Below the pieces are notes generated by a model, which was given only the letters and a program-made list of their open reading frames with translations, ran no database searches and was not told the origin of the DNA. A stretch of 64,000 nt of DNA from Lenzites betulinus (Eukaryota; Basidiomycota; Agaricomycetes; Polyporales; Polyporaceae). The stretch is taken from positions 620,001 to 684,000 of the forward strand of contig JABYQU010000014.1 in NCBI GenBank assembly GCA_022264855.1, read 5' to 3'. The translations under genes and the position numbers were made by a program. Shown piece by piece: positions 1 to 13,047 of the stretch; positions within the stretch are counted from its first letter, which is position 1; every line of letters begins with the position of its first letter.

Positions 1-1
1 G

Positions 2-492
2 TCGGACGGTCCAGTCTACGACACTAGCGGAGTCCGCCCCAACGGCCCATCTGTTCCTACGAACTCGGCGCATCCCCCGAATGTGCCAGCGACCGGCAAC
101 GCGGCCGAAGCGGCGGCCGCACACCGGTCGAACCACTTGGGTGCGATCCTGGGCGCCGTCTTGGGAGCCATCGCAGCGGTGCTCGTACTTGCGTTCGTGA
201 TATGCCTCGTTCGTCGCCGTCGCCGCGCTAAGAAGGCCATCATCGCGAGTGGCTCGCTTGAATGGTGGCGGCGCTCCTCAGCCAACAGGCCCCCGGGGCT
301 GACGAGCGTCGAGCGTTCAGATAGCTCAACCATCGGGCAAGAAGTAGGCGTCTTCCTCAGATCGTCCGCGTCGTTCGCGGGTTCACCCTCTTTGACATGT
401 GACAGGACACCGAGTATGACGAGTCGGAAACATTGCACGGGACGCTCGCGGAGAAGAAATCGGTGATGTATGGCGAGTACCCCGACCTCTGA
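2..492 (+). CDS. C-terminal part of a single-pass membrane protein (partial)
   Basis: The frame is open from the window edge, so the N-terminus lies upstream. A low-complexity, Ala/Pro/Asn-rich stretch precedes one hydrophobic helix (about codons 44-66, with motif LGAILGAVLGAIAAVLVLAF), followed at once by an RRRRRAKK basic stop-transfer, which predicts an extracellular or lumenal N-terminus and a cytosolic tail. I place one 62 nt intron at 344-405 (GTAGGC...GACAG). Splicing joins the tail to the acidic ending ETLHGTLAEKKSVMYGEYPDL, whereas reading through gives an unlikely Arg-rich tail. This architecture (Ser/Thr-rich ectodomain, one membrane helix, disordered tail) is common in basidiomycete surface proteins of unknown role. 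No function can be assigned. Confidence 0.6.
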
Positions 493-718
493 GGCCGAGG
501 GACCGACCTTGCCTTTAGCTGCGTTTGGACTGCTGTACTGCATGATGATACCCACTCTGCCTCTATAATGATAGTTATACCTTACATGCAACCGTCGTCC
601 ACATCTCAGGAAGCCCCATTATGTTTTGCTTTCCGTTTTCCGCACCCACTGATCGCCATCATGCGCTTTGTGCTCACCATTTTGAAGTGAAAACTGCTCA
701 GGGCGTGCATGGCGCGTG

Positions 719-794
719 CTCCTGCATTATATGGTACTATTGCTCACTAGCAGCTGCGCAGCCGCTCGCCCTCCTGCATTATATGGTACTATTG
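719..794. repeat. 24-bp direct repeat, two copies 52 bp apart
   Basis: The 24-mer beginning CTCCTGCATTATATGG occurs exactly at 719-742 and again at 771-794. It lies in the otherwise featureless interval between the membrane protein gene and the DUF3445 gene (493-1129). I see no ORF there that continues through plausible splice sites. The repeat could be a small duplication or a pair of regulatory sites; the sequence alone does not say which. Confidence 0.7.
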
Positions 795-1129
795 TCCACA
801 CCCTACGGATCGCTACGTTCTCCCGATCACTTTGCACTCCAGGCCCCCGTCCGCCGATAAGTGCGCATCTACCATCGCCCGCCTGACTCAAGTCTTTATC
901 GCGCATGCGGCCGGAAGACGGAGCCCCTTGCTTCTTCGAAGGTGCTATATAACGACAGACGTAATGAGCCTCTTGGCCTGCGAGCGGGCCCTCTGATCAG
1001 TGCTTATACCTCTGTCGTCCACAGCGAACTTTTGGGATCCCTCTGCTTACCTTCAGTTCTGGGTGATTGCTGCGAAACGCGGTGGTACTAACCTCCTATA
1101 CGAAGTCTAGTTTTGATCTGGTGGATGCT

Positions 1130-3009
1130 ATGGCCTTGCTCTCGATACTACCCACGTCCTGGAAAGACTTTCCTATCTTCGCAGCTGGCGTGCTCGCTGT
1201 GTGCATGCTAGCCTACCGCGCCTCGATAAAACGCAAAGAAGCGCAAAAGCAGCCACTCACGCCGATATCTGAACTGCCCGAGAAATCTCAACCGATAAAG
1301 CAAAAGGATCGCGCGCCAGGAGGTCTACAGCCTTTCTCGTACATATACATCATGTCAGGCTAACACGATGGTTTCTAGCGTGGGAGCCCACACACTTTGA
1401 TTACCCGCCGCTTGAACCCAGCCAGGAACACTTCAGCAATGTGAAGCCAATTCCGTACCGCCCGTTCAAGTGGGGCGACTACCAGTAGGTTCCTAAACTG
1501 CACCCCAGACCAAACAGTGGGACTGATGGCGAACCCGACTGTGTAGTGTCACCATGGGCATCCGCAACATGCCGTTCGACGAGTGGATCGAACTCGACTG
1601 CGAGTTCCCCCAGTTCCACAAGGTGTGCGACTACCGGATACGCACACGTGCGGATCGACTGGTGAGCGTGCACCCCGCCCAGCCGGGGATCGTTCCTTCT
1701 GGTCATGCTGCGGGTATGCCTGCCAGTCATTCTGGCGGGGAACGTCTCTGACTCCGTTCGCGGTCGACCTCTGCAGCGGAAGAGTTCATGTATGAGCTCG
1801 CGGAGTACTTGTCGAGGAGACACCCCGACGTATATCGGGTCACGAGGAAACCTGTCTCTCGCGTATCAGAAGAAAACGGCTGGTATGGGGAGGGAAAGAT
1901 CAAGGACATTACCCTCATCCCGTTCTCGGAGACATACGACCTGGAGAAGGACGAGCCGTTGAAGGTTGCGCGCTCGCTGTGAGTACTGTGCCTACCCGGT
2001 GTAATCAGCAGCGCTAACAGCCTCTTTGATTCTATCACAGTATGCAGGAGGACTTCACGCTCATGCTTGAGGGCACCGACGGACGGTACTACCTGCAGGC
2101 CGGCGCCGTCGTTATCGCAGGTACACAGCTGTCCCTGCCTCGTTGTTTAGAAGTGCACTTATCACCCGCCGCGCAGGATCATGGCGGCTTGAGGATAAGA
2201 TGGGCATGCCGCTCGAGGACATCCACACCTCCGGGAACGTCCCACAGTGTGAGCTTCTCCCCCTCTCATGTCAACCCCTCGTCCCCCGCCGCAGACCTGC
2301 TGACGCGCCCCGTGCACCTCTTCCTGCAGACCAGAGCAAGCTGCAGATGAGCATGGGCCGCTACTTCCGCCGCCTCCCGCTCGACAAGCCTGTTATCCGG
2401 AACAACTACGCGGTGCAGCTCGTGCAGGAGCCCGCGATGCGCGTGCCAGCGCCCGCGCAGGGCGACCTGCTCGCGCTCGACCCGGACGAGCTCGCGTGGG
2501 CAGCGACGATGAACGGGAGCGAGGACTCGGGCGACTTCGAGCGCGCGAAACACATCAGTGACCAGGTCGACCGTGCGTCCGCGTCCGCACCCGCACCTGC
2601 GGGTAAGGACGGGGAGAAGCGGTACCCCGCGTCGAGGACGTCGACGCCGGCGACACTGCGCACTGTGCGGCTGCGCACGGAGAGGCAGACGTTGAGGCGG
2701 CTGCCGCGGACGGGGGCGATCGTGTTCACGATTCGCGTGTACCAGACGCCGTTTGAGGAGATCGTGCGCGAGCCGGGGATGGCGGGACGGCTGGCGAGCG
2801 CCATTCGCAGTTGGCCGGACGATGTTGCGCGGTACGTTCGCTGGGTTCGCTCGTGTCTGTTCAAACTGCTGACATTTTTGGCTGCTAAAAGGTATAAGGC
2901 GCGCGATGCGTACGAGGCCGTTCTGCCTCTCCTTGACCGCCGCCATGAGGAGGAACTGGAGCAGGGGCTGATCAGTGAGGGCGACAAGAAGAACACCTTT
3001 CCGTTTTAA
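1130..3009 (+). CDS. DUF3445 (HRQ-type, heme-dependent oxidative N-demethylase-like) protein
   Basis: Eight exons: 1130-1322, 1379-1484, 1547-1713, 1777-1978, 2041-2120, 2177-2248, 2330-2831, 2892-3009 (479 aa). The N-terminus has one hydrophobic segment (about residues 13-28), suggesting a membrane anchor, then a short charged linker. From about residue 85 the family signature is clear: WEPTHFDYPPLEPSQ, PYRPFKWGDYHVTMG, RNMPFDEWIELD, PGIVPSGHAAAEE, MLEGTDGRYYLQAG, GSWRLEDKMG, RYFRRLPLDKPVIRNNY. Splicing is well determined because each junction rebuilds a conserved motif, for example GDYH|VTMG and QY|QSKLQMS. Bacterial members include the catalytic subunit of heme-dependent oxidative N-demethylase; the fungal substrate is unknown. 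Confidence is high for the family and low for the reaction. Confidence 0.85.
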
Positions 3010-3280
3010 ACCTAGACCTCCAAAGGCTGTATTTCCTATATGATATACTTTATTCTTTCATAAAGTATGTTTGACAGTGTGCTTTCTTACATGACCCCTT
3101 GAGAACTGTTCAGCGAGCTGGGAGAAGAGTTTTGCAAGTTGCGTCTCAACTTACAAGCGCCCGGGCTTCAGAGTATTTGCCACGTGCGCGAATAGACGCT
3201 CAGGAACTTTGCAAAGTTGTCGGTCCGGCGGCGCTCGCGATCTCTATTCTCCTTCTCCTCACCCTCCGCTTTCACACCTT

Positions 3281-5752
3281 ATGCCTAGGATACGAAAGAG
3301 TGAGCCTTCACGGATCGATAAGTGATTCCCAGAACGACGCTGACTCAGAGCGGGACAGAGACGAGCAAGCGCGGGACGCTGCACCAGCGCGCGAGGATCC
3401 AGAAAAAGGTGAAGGAGACGCACCGCAAGTCAAAGCGCGAGACAAAGCGGAACCCACCGAAGAAGAGCAGTGCGTATACTCGCATATGTCGAAGCTTTGC
3501 TATGCTAACCAGTGAGGTAACGCGCAGAGCCCAAAGATCCTGGTATCCCGAACGCGTTCCCGTTCAAGGACCAAATCCTCGCGGAGATCGCAGACCAGCG
3601 GAGACAGGTGCGTGCGGGCTTCGCGCATGTCACCAGCGTGATGCGGCTCTGATAGGGGAACTGTATAGGCTGTGGAGGACAAGCAGCGCCGCAAAGAGGA
3701 GAGGAAGGCCGCAAAGACCGGGCAAGCAGAAGACGGCTCTGACGCCTCGGGAGACGAGGATAATGGCGGTGTATTCGACGGCGTGCTCGCCCTGAATGCC
3801 TCCGCGGGCAAGGCGCCGCGCAAGCCCCTCGCAGCGCCGGTGGAGGAAGAAGAGGCGGAGGCGGAGGAAGAGGACGCTCCGATTCTCGTGAACCCGGACC
3901 TGCCAAACTTGAAAGCGGTCCTGGACGCTGCGGACGTCGTGCTCCAGGTGTTGGATGCACGAGACCCGATGTCTGCACGCAGCGTGCATCTGGAGGAGGT
4001 TGCTCGCGAGGGCGGGAAGCGAGTGCTGTTCGTTCTGAACAAAGTCGGTGCGTGTTTTTTCATGCAGGAACTGTTCTGTCCCATACCACCTCTTAACATG
4101 TGACTAAATGCGTGTATCATCACTCTATGCAGATGCATGTCCTAGGGAGGCCGTCGAGGCCTGGGCAACCACACTCAGGAAGGAGCACCCGACAGTTCTT
4201 TTCAGGTCCGCGTCTGCATCTCTCCCAGCACCCGCTGAGTCGGTCAAGGGTAAGGGTAAGGAGCGCGCCGATGATGCTTGGGGACTTGATGCCACTCTCG
4301 CATTCCTCACACAGTGGGCGGGTGAGAAGAAGGGAGAGACCCCCTTCACAGTCGCAGTTGTTGGCGTTACCAATGTGAGCGTCGTTAAGTCAGGTTAGAC
4401 GGAGTGGGATGCTGAACATAATTGTTGACAGGTCGGCAAGAGCTCTGTAGTCAATTCGCTGCTTCGCAAGGCCGCCTTGCAGACGTATAAGCTCACTGCG
4501 ACACCCTCCGATGCGCCCACAACAACAACGCACCCACAAGAGGTCACGCTCGAGCTCGAGGGCAAGCAAGTGCGGTTCATCGACACTCCCGGTCTGTCAT
4601 GGCAATTCGTCGAAGATGCTTCGGAAGAGGACATTGGCCGCACACGCGCCAGAGACGTTCTCATCCGGAATCGGGGTCATGTAGAACGCATGAAGGACCC
4701 GTCGCACGTCTGTGAGTGCTCAAGCCTGTCTGCCGGCATTCGCCGCATGTGCTAAACGCAGTCGTTAGTGTCCGAGCTTGTATCGCGGGCGAACCGGGAG
4801 GATCTCATGCTCTTGTACAACCTGCCTATCTTCACTGAGGGTGATGCGAACTCGTTCCTCGCCGGTGTTGCACGCGCGAATGGGTTCATCAAGCGGGTTC
4901 GTCCACACCCCCTCCCACTTATATTTTTAGCATAATTGCTTACATTTCGTCCTTGCGTATCCACAGAAAGGAGCACTTGACCTGACCGCGGCCTCCCGCC
5001 TCGTGCTCCGCGACTGGAGCACCGGCAAGTTCGCCCGCTACACCACCCCTCCGACCTCCTCCGCCACGTCGGACCCCGCGTCTCCCTTGGCCGAAATATA
5101 CGCGAAGGACGCGACGATACTCGCCAGGCTAGCCACGCGCAAGGAGCTCCGCAAGACGGGCGGACTTGTGAAGCTGCGCGCAGGCGTGGTCGACGCGCGC
5201 CGCGTCACGCTCGACGAGTCGTACTCCGTCGGCTCCGAGTCTGACGGCGACGAGGAAGACGCCGCGGAGCTTGACGACATGGACGACGAGGATCTTGATG
5301 CGGAGGACACCGACGAGGAGGACGAGGTGGATGAGTTGGACGACGACGACGATGAGGACGCCGATGACGATGCGGAGGAGGATGAAGACGAAGAGGAGGA
5401 CGAGGAGGAACTTCCTGCGTCTCCCCGCGGGAAGCGGAAACGCACCGCGACGAAGGTGCCTGCGCGGCCCGCCAAAAAGGTCGCGTTCGCCGCGGAGCCC
5501 AGGGATACGCGGCAGGCGCGCGCCGCTGCGGGTGCGAGAGGCTCGGCTGTTGCAGCGTCGAAGACCAAGCCCTCGCTGAAAAAGGCGGCGAAGGAGAGCG
5601 CCGCTGCTCCTGCTGCGAAGAAGGCCAAGACGAGGGCCGAGCCTGTTGTCGCGAAGAGGGTCGCGAACTCGTCGGCGGGGAGCAAAAAGAAGGCGGCTGC
5701 CCCTGCCGCCAAGGCCGGCGAGGAAGCGTACGACTTCAAGCAGTTCTTCTAG
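3281..5752 (+). CDS. NUG1: Nucleolar circularly permuted GTPase Nug1 (60S biogenesis)
   Basis: Eight exons: 3281-3299, 3359-3469, 3528-3607, 3669-4047, 4133-4374, 4432-4711, 4769-4896, 4967-5752 (674 aa). The N-terminal basic GN3L/Grn1 region starts MPRIRKKTSKRG and runs into KDPGIPNAFPFKDQIL, then a coiled coil. GTPase motifs appear in permuted order: G4 (LNKVD), then G1 (GVTNVGKSSVVNSLL), then G3 (DTPG), as in the YlqF/Nug1 class that helps pre-60S maturation in the nucleolus. The 780 nt last exon encodes a long acidic Asp/Glu run followed by Lys/Ala-rich, probably nuclear-localising sequence and ends YDFKQFF. The 19 nt first exon and the choice of the second AG at 4768 rest on rebuilding family motifs. 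The gene converges on the MDR gene; 5753-6218 between them holds no supported gene. Confidence 0.92.
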
Positions 5753-6218
5753 GTGACGTTGGGCATATGTGGGGCGCCGGGGTACCTCATCGATCATTAA
5801 TCATTAGCAGTCCAACATGGGATTCGGTGTTGTATCTGTTGCCATTTGTGCGGTATGCATTCGTGTACATCGTAAAATCACATCGTCGTGTAGCTATCCC
5901 GCTGTCCACTATAGGCGTAACAATGCTATGTGTCTGGTCGTGTGCATCCATCCGAGAAAGAGAAGAAAAGAGGGGGACGTATATAATCACCATACCGTGC
6001 AGGGGGATCCAAATTCTAGTACCGGAGCCAAAAGTAAAATGTACACGAAGGGGGCACGGCCCACAGCAGCGCGCGCAAACCAAGCGAAGAAAACCGTAAT
6101 AGGGGGAAGAAGTCGGAGGATTAGGGTAACAACAGAGGGGTGTCATCATAGATATCCAACAGCGTCCGTTCCGGTGAAGCGTCCTCTCCCTCCCTGCTCT
6201 GCTCCCCATACGCACTCG

Positions 6219-9200
6219 CTACTCGACGATCCGCACCGCACACGTCCCCCCGTCCGCGAGGACGCCGAGCGCACCCACGACGCCGCGCCTGAAGACCTCC
6301 GGCGCGCGTTCGAACGGCACGATCTTGTCCTCCTCCTGCCCCTGCGTCTGGGCTTGCGCCTGTGCGTCGCCCGCGGTAGTAGGTGGGATGACCCACGGCC
6401 GGAGCCATCCGCCTTCGGCCATGCGCACGACGGCGCCGAGCGCGTCGCGCACGTCCTCACCCTCGAAGTCGACGTCCGCCGCGACGCTCACCCACGCGTA
6501 CCCGACGACGCGCTTCGCGCGGCCCTTCTTGCCCTTCACCGTGCCCAGCGCTGCGACGGTGCCCTGCCCGGGAGACGGGGCGGCGGGCGCGGAGGTGGAC
6601 ATGGAGCGCCGGAGGGAGCGCAGCCCGGAGCGGAGGTTGTCCTGTGCGGTGGGCACCGCGCGATGCGGGGTGTCGCCCACGAGCGTCGTGAATTGCGCGT
6701 GAGATACGGGCGTGCTCTTCACTTTGCTTGGGCGGCGCTCGTCGCCGTGGGTGCTGCTGTGCGAGACCGAGGCAGAGCGGCTGAGCGGGAGGTCGGACGC
6801 GGACGCGAGGGACGTCGAGGAGCGTGCGGCGGTGGCGGTCCAGTCCATCGTGAGCAGCCGTTGCGAGGCCTCCCAGACCGCAACGCCGCCAACGGTGTCG
6901 AGTACGGCGTCGAAAGATTGGCCGTCCTCTGCCAGGCGCCGGAGCACGTCGAGAGGCTCACCGACGCACACCTCCTCCGCACCCCACGCGCGCAGCCGTG
7001 CCTCTACCTGCTCCCTGCGGCTTGGAGGAGGGACGCTGACTGGCGGTGCGCCGGCCTTGCCCTTGCCCTTGTGTTTCGATGGGGACGGGCGGACGGCATC
7101 CGCGGACGCTTTGCGGTCTTCTTCATACGGGTCGTAGACGGCGGACTCAGGGATCTGAACGACAACGCGCGCACCCCGGCGCCTGAGCATCTGTACGGCG
7201 AGGGCCCCGGGGCCGTCGTGCCCCTGCAGGACGAGTGCGCGCACGTCCGGCTTTGAGTTCTCCCTGTCCCGCTCTCGTTGCGTGCGATGGGCTGGCGGGG
7301 TGAGCACGTCTGCAAATGTGCGCAGGGCGCGGTGTGCGGGGACGGCGCATAGTGGGAGGAGCGCGAGCTCTTCGAGGCTGAGAGGGGCGGGCGCCAGCGG
7401 GGATGATGCGTAGGGCAGCGCTGTGCCGTTCGCGGTTGCTGTTATTGGCAGCGACGATGCACGAATGTGCGTGCGCCTGCGAGGGGCGAAGAGCGAGATG
7501 TTACGCGCACGGGGTTGGGGTGCGCGATGTATGCGATGACGTTCGACGAGGATGAATTCGGCAAGAGCGCCGCACTACAAACGTGAAAGTTAGCATGTGC
7601 TTTGCTTTGCAACTCACAACCGAAGATGGGCACGCGGTAGAATACAGGTAACTCACCTTCCTCACATCAAGCAGCCCAACGACCCATTCTCCGCGTTTAC
7701 ACACCTCCGCGCTCACCGCCCACCCACACTCCACTACCTTCCCCACAAAGCTGCGGCCGGGTATGAACCCCGCTTTCCCGCCCCCAATGCCCTTGCTCCC
7801 ACCGGCTGTCCCTCCGCCGGCTTTCTCGTGTACGATGAACGAGTCCAGAGCATCGAGCCCGACCGCATGTACTTGAACTAGCACGTGCGACTCCGGTACG
7901 AAGGTTGGCGGTGCGACGTGTGCCGTGAACGCGACGGGTAGCGGAAGCCCGCCGCGCAGGTGTGCTGGTGTTGCACTCTCGCGCCGGCGCGCCTTCAGCC
8001 CGCTAAGCGAGAACGCGCGGCCAAGTGAGAACGAGAATGTGCGACGGCTCTTCGTCAAAGGAGGCGGTGCAGTAGCGTGCGAGATGGTGGACGCAGCGCC
8101 GCGGATGACTTCGATGGTGCACATGCTGGATTGAGCGACACCCGCACGTACGAGGTCGACATGACCTTCGGCAGTCGTTTTGCCCTTCGCGTTGGAGTAG
8201 CCGGCGTGCGGGAGGGTGAGGCCCGTGTAGCCACCCTTCGGTGGGGACGATGAAGAGGGGAAGGGCGTGGGTAGTGAGTGTGTAGGGAGGTTTGCGGACG
8301 ATGACCCTCCAGGACGGAAGTACGATCCGTTTGTCTCGAGCGACCGACGCTGCCCCCTGGCGTACTTTTGGAGGCGCGCGTCTGGTGTGCTTTCGTGCGT
8401 AGACTCAGATGGTGGGCTCTCCTCTTGCAGATCCGAGGGGAGGGTTGTCGCCTTCACGAGCGGCGAAGGCGGGAGGGAATGTGGTGGGGTATCCATCATG
8501 TTGGGGGTCGACGCTCGACTCACGTCGCTGCTGCTCAGGCCAGTGCTGAACTCTTCGCTCTCGTCTTCCTCCCAGAGCGCAGACATCCGCCCTCGCGAAT
8601 GGCGCGAACGCCTGCTCCGCCGGTCGCCTTTGTTCCGCGAGGCTCCAGGCGCGCGGGCGGTGGGAGCCGAGTACGCGCCCGAAGCACCAAGATCCAGCGG
8701 AGGCGGGAGCTGGAAGTCCGGCGGGATGATCCTCGCGGAATGCCTCCGGGCGGACGCCGACGAGCCAGACGCAGCGGGCATCTTCGGCGGCGCGAGCCAT
8801 CGCACGTCCTGCGCCCAGTCCTCGTCGGTATACGTGAGCTTGCGAGCCTCATCGCGCGAGCGTTTTCGCACTGTGCTCGTGCTGGAGCGCGTGGACGCCG
8901 ATGACGACGTTGCCGACTTGCCGCCGGAGGATGTCGGCCGCGCGCGCGAGCTGCTCGCGCTCGATGCGAGAATCGTGACAGCCTCGACGATCTCCTGTGG
9001 ACGCGCACCTCGGTCCGAGTTCGCAGGGGTGGTCAGCTGCGTCGATGCGGTCTGGGTGGGCGAGGAGAAAAGAGAGTGCGAGCCCTCGCCGCCGGTGCTA
9101 GAGGAGGCAACGGAGGAGATGGAAGAACCCGAGGGCGTGCGCGAGACGGAGGTGGAGTCGGCACTGCCGTCAGGCACCGCCAGGGGGCTGCTGGGCATGT

Positions 9201-10045
9201 GCGCGGACCTCCCGTGGAGGGGGAGGAGGGCGGAAGCCAGTGCGTGGGGCTCGAGCATGGCGACGGCGGACGACGTACGGGACATGCGGGGGGAGGAGAC
9301 GAGGGAGGAACGGGGGGTATAGAAGATGTCCGTGCCCTCCTCGTCCTCGTCGTCCTCTGTGCTATCCTCGATGTCCCCCTCGTTGCCCTTGCTGCTCGGC
9401 GTGTGTGTCCTACTGGAGCGAGACTGGCGCGCGGAGGACGACGGCGAGGGGCGAGAGCCTGCTGCGGGGCCGTTGGTAGTTGAGCTGAGAGTCGTGCTCG
9501 CGATATGAAGCTGGGAATGCGAGAGCGAACCGGGACGGTCGGCGTCGACCGTCTTGAAGGATACAAAAGAGGAAGATGACGCGATTGAGTGGATAAGAGA
9601 CCGCTTGTGCTATCACGGCCGCAGAGATCAGTGAATTGGGCTTGATAAGCCGGGACGGCTGCAGGAGGGGACGACAAGCCTGAATGATACTCACTGCGGC
9701 AGATCGCCTCGACGCCGACGCCGGGGCGGCCTGGGTAGACCCTCGGGCTAGCGAGGAACTCGCACCATCCGATGAGAGCGAGCGAGTGGTTGATTGGGGG
9801 CGGGCCAGGGCCGAATGGGGAGTCGGGCGATGGAGGGGAAGTGGGAGCTGCTCAGAGTCGGAGTTCCCAGGAGTCGAGCTGTCGAAACCCGACTCGGAGC
9901 AGCTGAGGTGGCCAGGGAGGACGTGCGTGGCGTTTGCGATCCTGATGAGCTCGCCCTTGGTGGAGTGGTAGTCGCGCTCTTGGGGGTGGCTGTAGGTCTG
10001 GGAAGGCCGGCCGAGGATGGATTGGAGGAGAGTGGGCTTGGGCAT
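6219..10045 (-). CDS. Long MDR-fold (GroES-like / zinc-type dehydrogenase-like) protein with disordered N-terminal half
   Basis: Three exons on the minus strand: 10045-9695, 9609-7657, 7574-6219 (1219 aa), all phase 0. The first about 650 residues are Ser/Pro/Arg-rich and low complexity, with an acidic patch (DIEDSTEDDEDEEGTDIFY). From about residue 665 a GroES-like fold appears (FVPESHVLVQVHAVGLDALDSF, GFIPGRSFVGKVVECG), then after the second intron LEELALLPLCAVPAHRALRTF and a Rossmann-like segment (VRALVLQGHDGPGALAVQML, RLRAWGAEEV, FDAVLDTVGG). The usual GxGxxG is replaced by GHDGPG, and the NAD-domain is interrupted by Ser-rich inserts, so catalysis is uncertain. Much longer than ordinary MDR enzymes (about 350 aa). 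The start at 10045 is supported because the upstream exon continues the same codon style and joins at a good GTGAGT donor. Confidence 0.75.
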
Positions 10046-12501
10046 CGGCGGTTACGATGTCGACGTGGACGTGCTGAGAAAGTTTGCACCGAAAGCGGGC
10101 GCATACAAGCGGAGAACGAGGAAGCCGTCGAGAACGCTATGCACCGCGATGGCCACACACACCTTCCACGAGCCGGGACGCCCGTGGAACCCGCGTGGCA
10201 GTCAGCCTCGCCCGGCGCCAGCGAGTCCGCCCTGACGTCGATCACGTACGGCCTGTGACGTCGTCGCCTCGTCCTCAATCGTCTTGCCGCCATCTGCTCA
10301 GATGCCAACTTGTCTCTTGTAGCAATACCACTCAGCACTCTGCAAAGTACCCGCTCTGGTCGTCAGACACATCGCATGCGAAGGCATGCAGTGCGCAGCG
10401 CCGGCCCAGAAGACGCACCAGGCTTCCCGGCCATACACCAGCCCCCCTTCCTCCCAGCCTCGTGTTGGCGACCGAACGGCCCGTTGCGCCTTCTCGAGCA
10501 ACCGGCGTGCCCGTGAACTTCCGCGTGCATATATGCGGCTGCCCGTGCAATCGCGCATCTGCAAGGAGATATGGTGTTGTACGCTGTGGGAGCGCGGCCG
10601 GCGTTCTGTGGGACTTCCGTGCGTTCATTCCGGCTGCTCCGCGGGTGTCTCTGCGGAGGGCTGCGCGCTCTATCGGGACAGCGTGGTTGATAGCGTGGAC
10701 TTTGTGTACATTTGCGGCCGCTCGAGGGACTTATAAGAGGCCGTCTTGATCGCGGGGGTTGAGTCTATGTGGGAGACGTTCAGCATACAACTGTAGGGAG
10801 GAGAATGTTTCTCCGAGCTCACCTGATGATCATTTCAGCACGCTCGGGTATGAGCGGTACGCGCAGGTAGGCAACGAGCGGTGTGAAAGGCGAGGGCGCT
10901 CATTTCTCTAGACGTGCGGGTAGACGGTGCACAGACAAGTGGGGGGACAAGTTCAGAGACCTCGATATGTTCGAAGGTAGGACCTCGCGCATATAAGTAG
11001 CAGGTACAGGAGCTGACCTGTTGCGCTGGAGTTCTCTTGATAGTGACCGCAACCTTCCGAGCTTCGAGATAAGTTGCCGACCTGTATGTTTCATGTCGAA
11101 AGAAGACATAAGTGTTCGATGGGCGGCGCAGAAGACCTAAACAATTTACTTCGACCAGCGCAACGCGTCGGTTTCGAAGCAACGATGCGGCGCGAGATCG
11201 TTCCGCTTGGACGCGTCCATACTTTGCAAATACGACCTTCTGCTCGCGACGTTGCGACAACAAGAGTCCGCCTCCCCGACCTCGTCTTCGAGCCCGCTGG
11301 ACGTGGCCAACCTCGACAACCTCGCACCTGCATGAGAGAGTGCGACAGAGTTAGCTATAGGTATACTCGTCTACAAAGAATCCCGCTGAGTGGATAAAGA
11401 GAGGAAGCCCGGAATGAAAACATATGAACCCGACGGAGGTGGCGCGTCGGACGTCCGAGAGCGGACGAGTGTCAGAAAGCTGTCTAAACGCCACCGACGC
11501 GTCGCGTTCGCTCGTGACCGCGTCCTCCCGGGCGTCCGCAGCCCCTACGCAAGACTTTCCCAGTCCGCGACCTTTCCGCTACATACAATTGGTATCGTCA
11601 TCGCAAGCACATCGAGGGCCGAAGGGTGTATCAAGGCGAGTTGTGGGGCCAGCTGAGTCGCATATGCACACGAGGCGAACGGGTCCGAGTCGAGGCCGTC
11701 CAGGCCTGCGGGAGTCCCACAGGTGTGGGTGCCCGCGGGCTTCTCGGCGGTGACTCCTATAGCTATAAATCTGGGTCGGCCGTGTAGCATTCCAGCCCCA
11801 GCGGGGACGGAAGGCAGCTGCAGTCGGGTTTGAGACCTCCTCGATATATGCCCCGTGCGATGAGTGAGCTAAGGTCGGGCTCAACGCCGGACTGTGGAGC
11901 CATCCGGATCCTGTCTTGAGGTAACCGTTGTATAGAATTGCACGATCTCGAAGGACGAAATATCCTCGTCAAACGGCTAACATTGAATGTTCAATGTTCA
12001 GGTACCCCCGCGGGGCGCCCACTCTGCGCACCGAACCAGAATTGTACGGTGGTCCCACATACATGACATACCTATCTCCGCAATCTTCGCAGATCCTCCG
12101 AGCCCGTGCACGTCCCACTCCCTCATAACACCCACAACACGCACCCTCGCCAGTATCAATCTACACCTGGCCTGAAACACCCAAGAGCCAAGAGGACGCC
12201 GCCGCTACGAACCTCAGGCCATGACTCGACGCAGTGCGCTCCCCAATAAGGCAAGTGCTCAAGAAACGGGCGCCCCTGCAGCCCTGTCAGGACCGTGGTC
12301 AACGGTTCCTGACATCATGCATGGCGTGCCTTTCGCGTGCACATCGCGACATCGATACGCCGAAGTGTCTCCCGGGGCCCGCGCACAGCGTTCGACACAC
12401 CACTGTGCGTTTTGGAGGTGTCGAAGAGATGACGCAGACTTCACACAACGTAGGAGCTACATGGCAAGCATAACTGTATTGCGCACCGATCAGAGAGAGA
12501 A

Positions 12502-12545
12502 AGGACAGGATAGGACAGGACAGGACAAGACAAGACAGACAGAGT
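12502..12545. repeat. Short tandem array of AGGAC/AAGAC pentamers
   Basis: About eight imperfect pentamers (GGACA, GGATA, AGACA variants) in a row in non-coding sequence. Simple-sequence repeat of no known function. Confidence 0.75.
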
Positions 12546-13047
12546 AGAGATCAAAACAAACACAGTGCACTAACTACCTATCAAAACCGAGGCGCGGTAC
12601 TATGTATACCAGAATACTCTTATACGCTTAATGTACTTCGTCGGGCGCGCCCCGCGCCGCGCCCGCTGCGGTCGTCGCTGCAACTACGGCACTACTACTG
12701 CTCCTAAGCAAGCTCCAAGCTGATCTACCGCCCGCGGCATCCCCTGCGCCATCTGCCCATCATACACCATACAACAGCATGCACAACATCAACATCTCAC
12801 ATCTCGGCAAAGTCCAAGTCTGTCACAAGACGACGACAGCGACGGCGGCAACGGCAGCGCGGGCGCACGCAAAGGGTGGCAGCGCATGTGTGGGGATCGA
12901 CCGGCCGGCGTGTATCTGGCCTCCCACCCCGACGCCCGCGCCCCGCCCGCCGTCGCGCCCCCCATCCATCCACGGCGCGGAGAGCCCTCTCCCCTACGTG
13001 CCCGCCCGCGATAGGATGTGTGCGCGGAAGCACCAGGGCCGCGTGAG

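Noticed and set aside
7817..9322. Long plus-strand frames opposite the MDR gene (for example 8267-9322)
   Set aside because: Antisense shadow of the Ser-rich minus-strand exon, which itself connects through good splice sites to a recognisable domain.
10835..11263. Minus-strand 142-codon frame with a coiled-coil look
   Set aside because: No recognisable domain and no consistent exon to either side; not reported as a gene.
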